Assembly: GCA_015057755.1 (NCBI GenBank)
Contig: SVDR01000094.1
Coordinates: 1 to 6,534, forward strand
Direction of reading: 5' to 3'
Origin: Lachnoclostridium sp.
GTDB lineage: Bacteria; Bacillota_A; Clostridia; Lachnospirales; Lachnospiraceae
DNA length: 6,534 bases
Shown piece after piece: positions 6,105-6,534 of the stretch. The notes beneath the pieces are model-generated. The model saw nothing but the letters and a program-made list of their open reading frames with translations. It had not been told where the DNA came from and did no database searches. Position numbers and translations under genes: made by a program. The first letter of the stretch is position 1, and each line of letters opens with the position of its first letter.

Positions 6105-6534
6105 ATGAAGCGTTTAAAAAATAATTTTAAAACACAGGCTGCAATGGTATGCCTGTCTGCGGTTCTGTTGGCCGCATGCGGCGGTGTGACAGAAGAGATG
6201 ACAGCAGCCAGAGAGTCAGCGATCGCAAGGATGGAGAGCGGTGATTATGAAGGCGCAGTGGCTGCATTCAATGATCTGGTGGCAGATGCAAAATCCGTAA
6301 CGGAGTTTGAGCTTGATATTCTCAAGTACCGGGCGGAGGCAGAGTACAAACTGGGTGATTATGCGGCTGCAGCATATACATATGATATTTTGAATCAGGT
6401 GGACGAAGAGCGGACGGAATACTGCTATTTCGGTGCCATGTCCCTTGCAAAGTCTGGCGACCTTACAGGGGCAAAAGAGCTTCTGGAAGAAGGCAAGGCT
6501 CTGGATATGGAAGCGGACGCGGAAACCATGTCTG
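6105..6534 (+). CDS. TPR-like lipoprotein, 5' part only
   Basis: The open frame runs from ATG 6105 off the right edge after 143 complete codons. The N-terminus is a lipoprotein signal peptide: basic MKRLKNNFK, a hydrophobic stretch, then the lipobox LAAC with Cys25, followed by GG. The mature protein should therefore be lipid-anchored on the outer face of the cytoplasmic membrane. Residues from about 35 on carry two to three TPR-like helical pairs. Examples are MESGDYEGAVAAFNDL at about 43-58, KLGDYAAAAYTYDIL at about 81-95, and KSGDLTGAKELLEEG further on; each has the Gly-Asp turn and small residues typical of TPRs. TPR lipoproteins of this kind act as protein-binding scaffolds at the cell surface, but the partner cannot be read here. 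The Shine-Dalgarno site is weak (AAAGTGGG at 6093-6100). The gene follows a terminator and so is a separate unit from the permease. Confidence 0.85.
   Translation, partial: MKRLKNNFKTQAAMVCLSAVLLAACGGVTEEMTAARESAIARMESGDYEGAVAAFNDLVADAKSVTEFELDILKYRAEAEYKLGDYAAAAYTYDILNQVDEERTEYCYFGAMSLAKSGDLTGAKELLEEGKALDMEADAETMS

Overview
The window reads as chromosomal DNA from a low-to-moderate GC Gram-positive anaerobe, most likely a Lachnospiraceae-type Clostridium relative. The grounds are AG-rich Shine-Dalgarno sites, a TTGAAA-17-TATGAT promoter, a compact A-tract/U-tract intrinsic terminator, and clostridial-style dUTPase, APC permease and lipoprotein sequences. This placement is inference from sequence style, not from a search. 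All genes lie on the + strand. I see no tRNA, rRNA, CRISPR array, insertion sequence or attachment site.

Left part (1-4024): a two-gene unit. The first gene encodes a 1197-residue protein with an N-terminal TIR domain that keeps the candidate catalytic glutamate, a NACHT/STAND-type NTPase with intact Walker A and Walker B, a long helical middle, and about 11-12 predicted membrane segments in the C-terminal 40%. A 123-residue, highly charged protein of unknown function overlaps its stop region by 8 bases and is probably translationally coupled. The architecture resembles bacterial NLR-like immune proteins (TIR NADase effector plus oligomerising STAND ATPase). Here a polytopic membrane domain occupies the position where repeat-type sensors usually sit. 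This is the best candidate in the window for a poorly described, probably anti-phage or stress-triggered, system.

Middle (4025-4605): a strong promoter with a small palindrome over its -35 box drives a complete dUTP diphosphatase. An inverted repeat spans its stop codon and the leader of the next gene.

Right part (4606-6534): a complete 12-TM APC-superfamily amino acid permease ends in a clear intrinsic terminator. The 5' end of a TPR-like lipoprotein gene follows and runs off the window. The dUTPase, permease and lipoprotein look like ordinary chromosomal genes. Nothing in the sequence ties them functionally to the TIR-NACHT unit.
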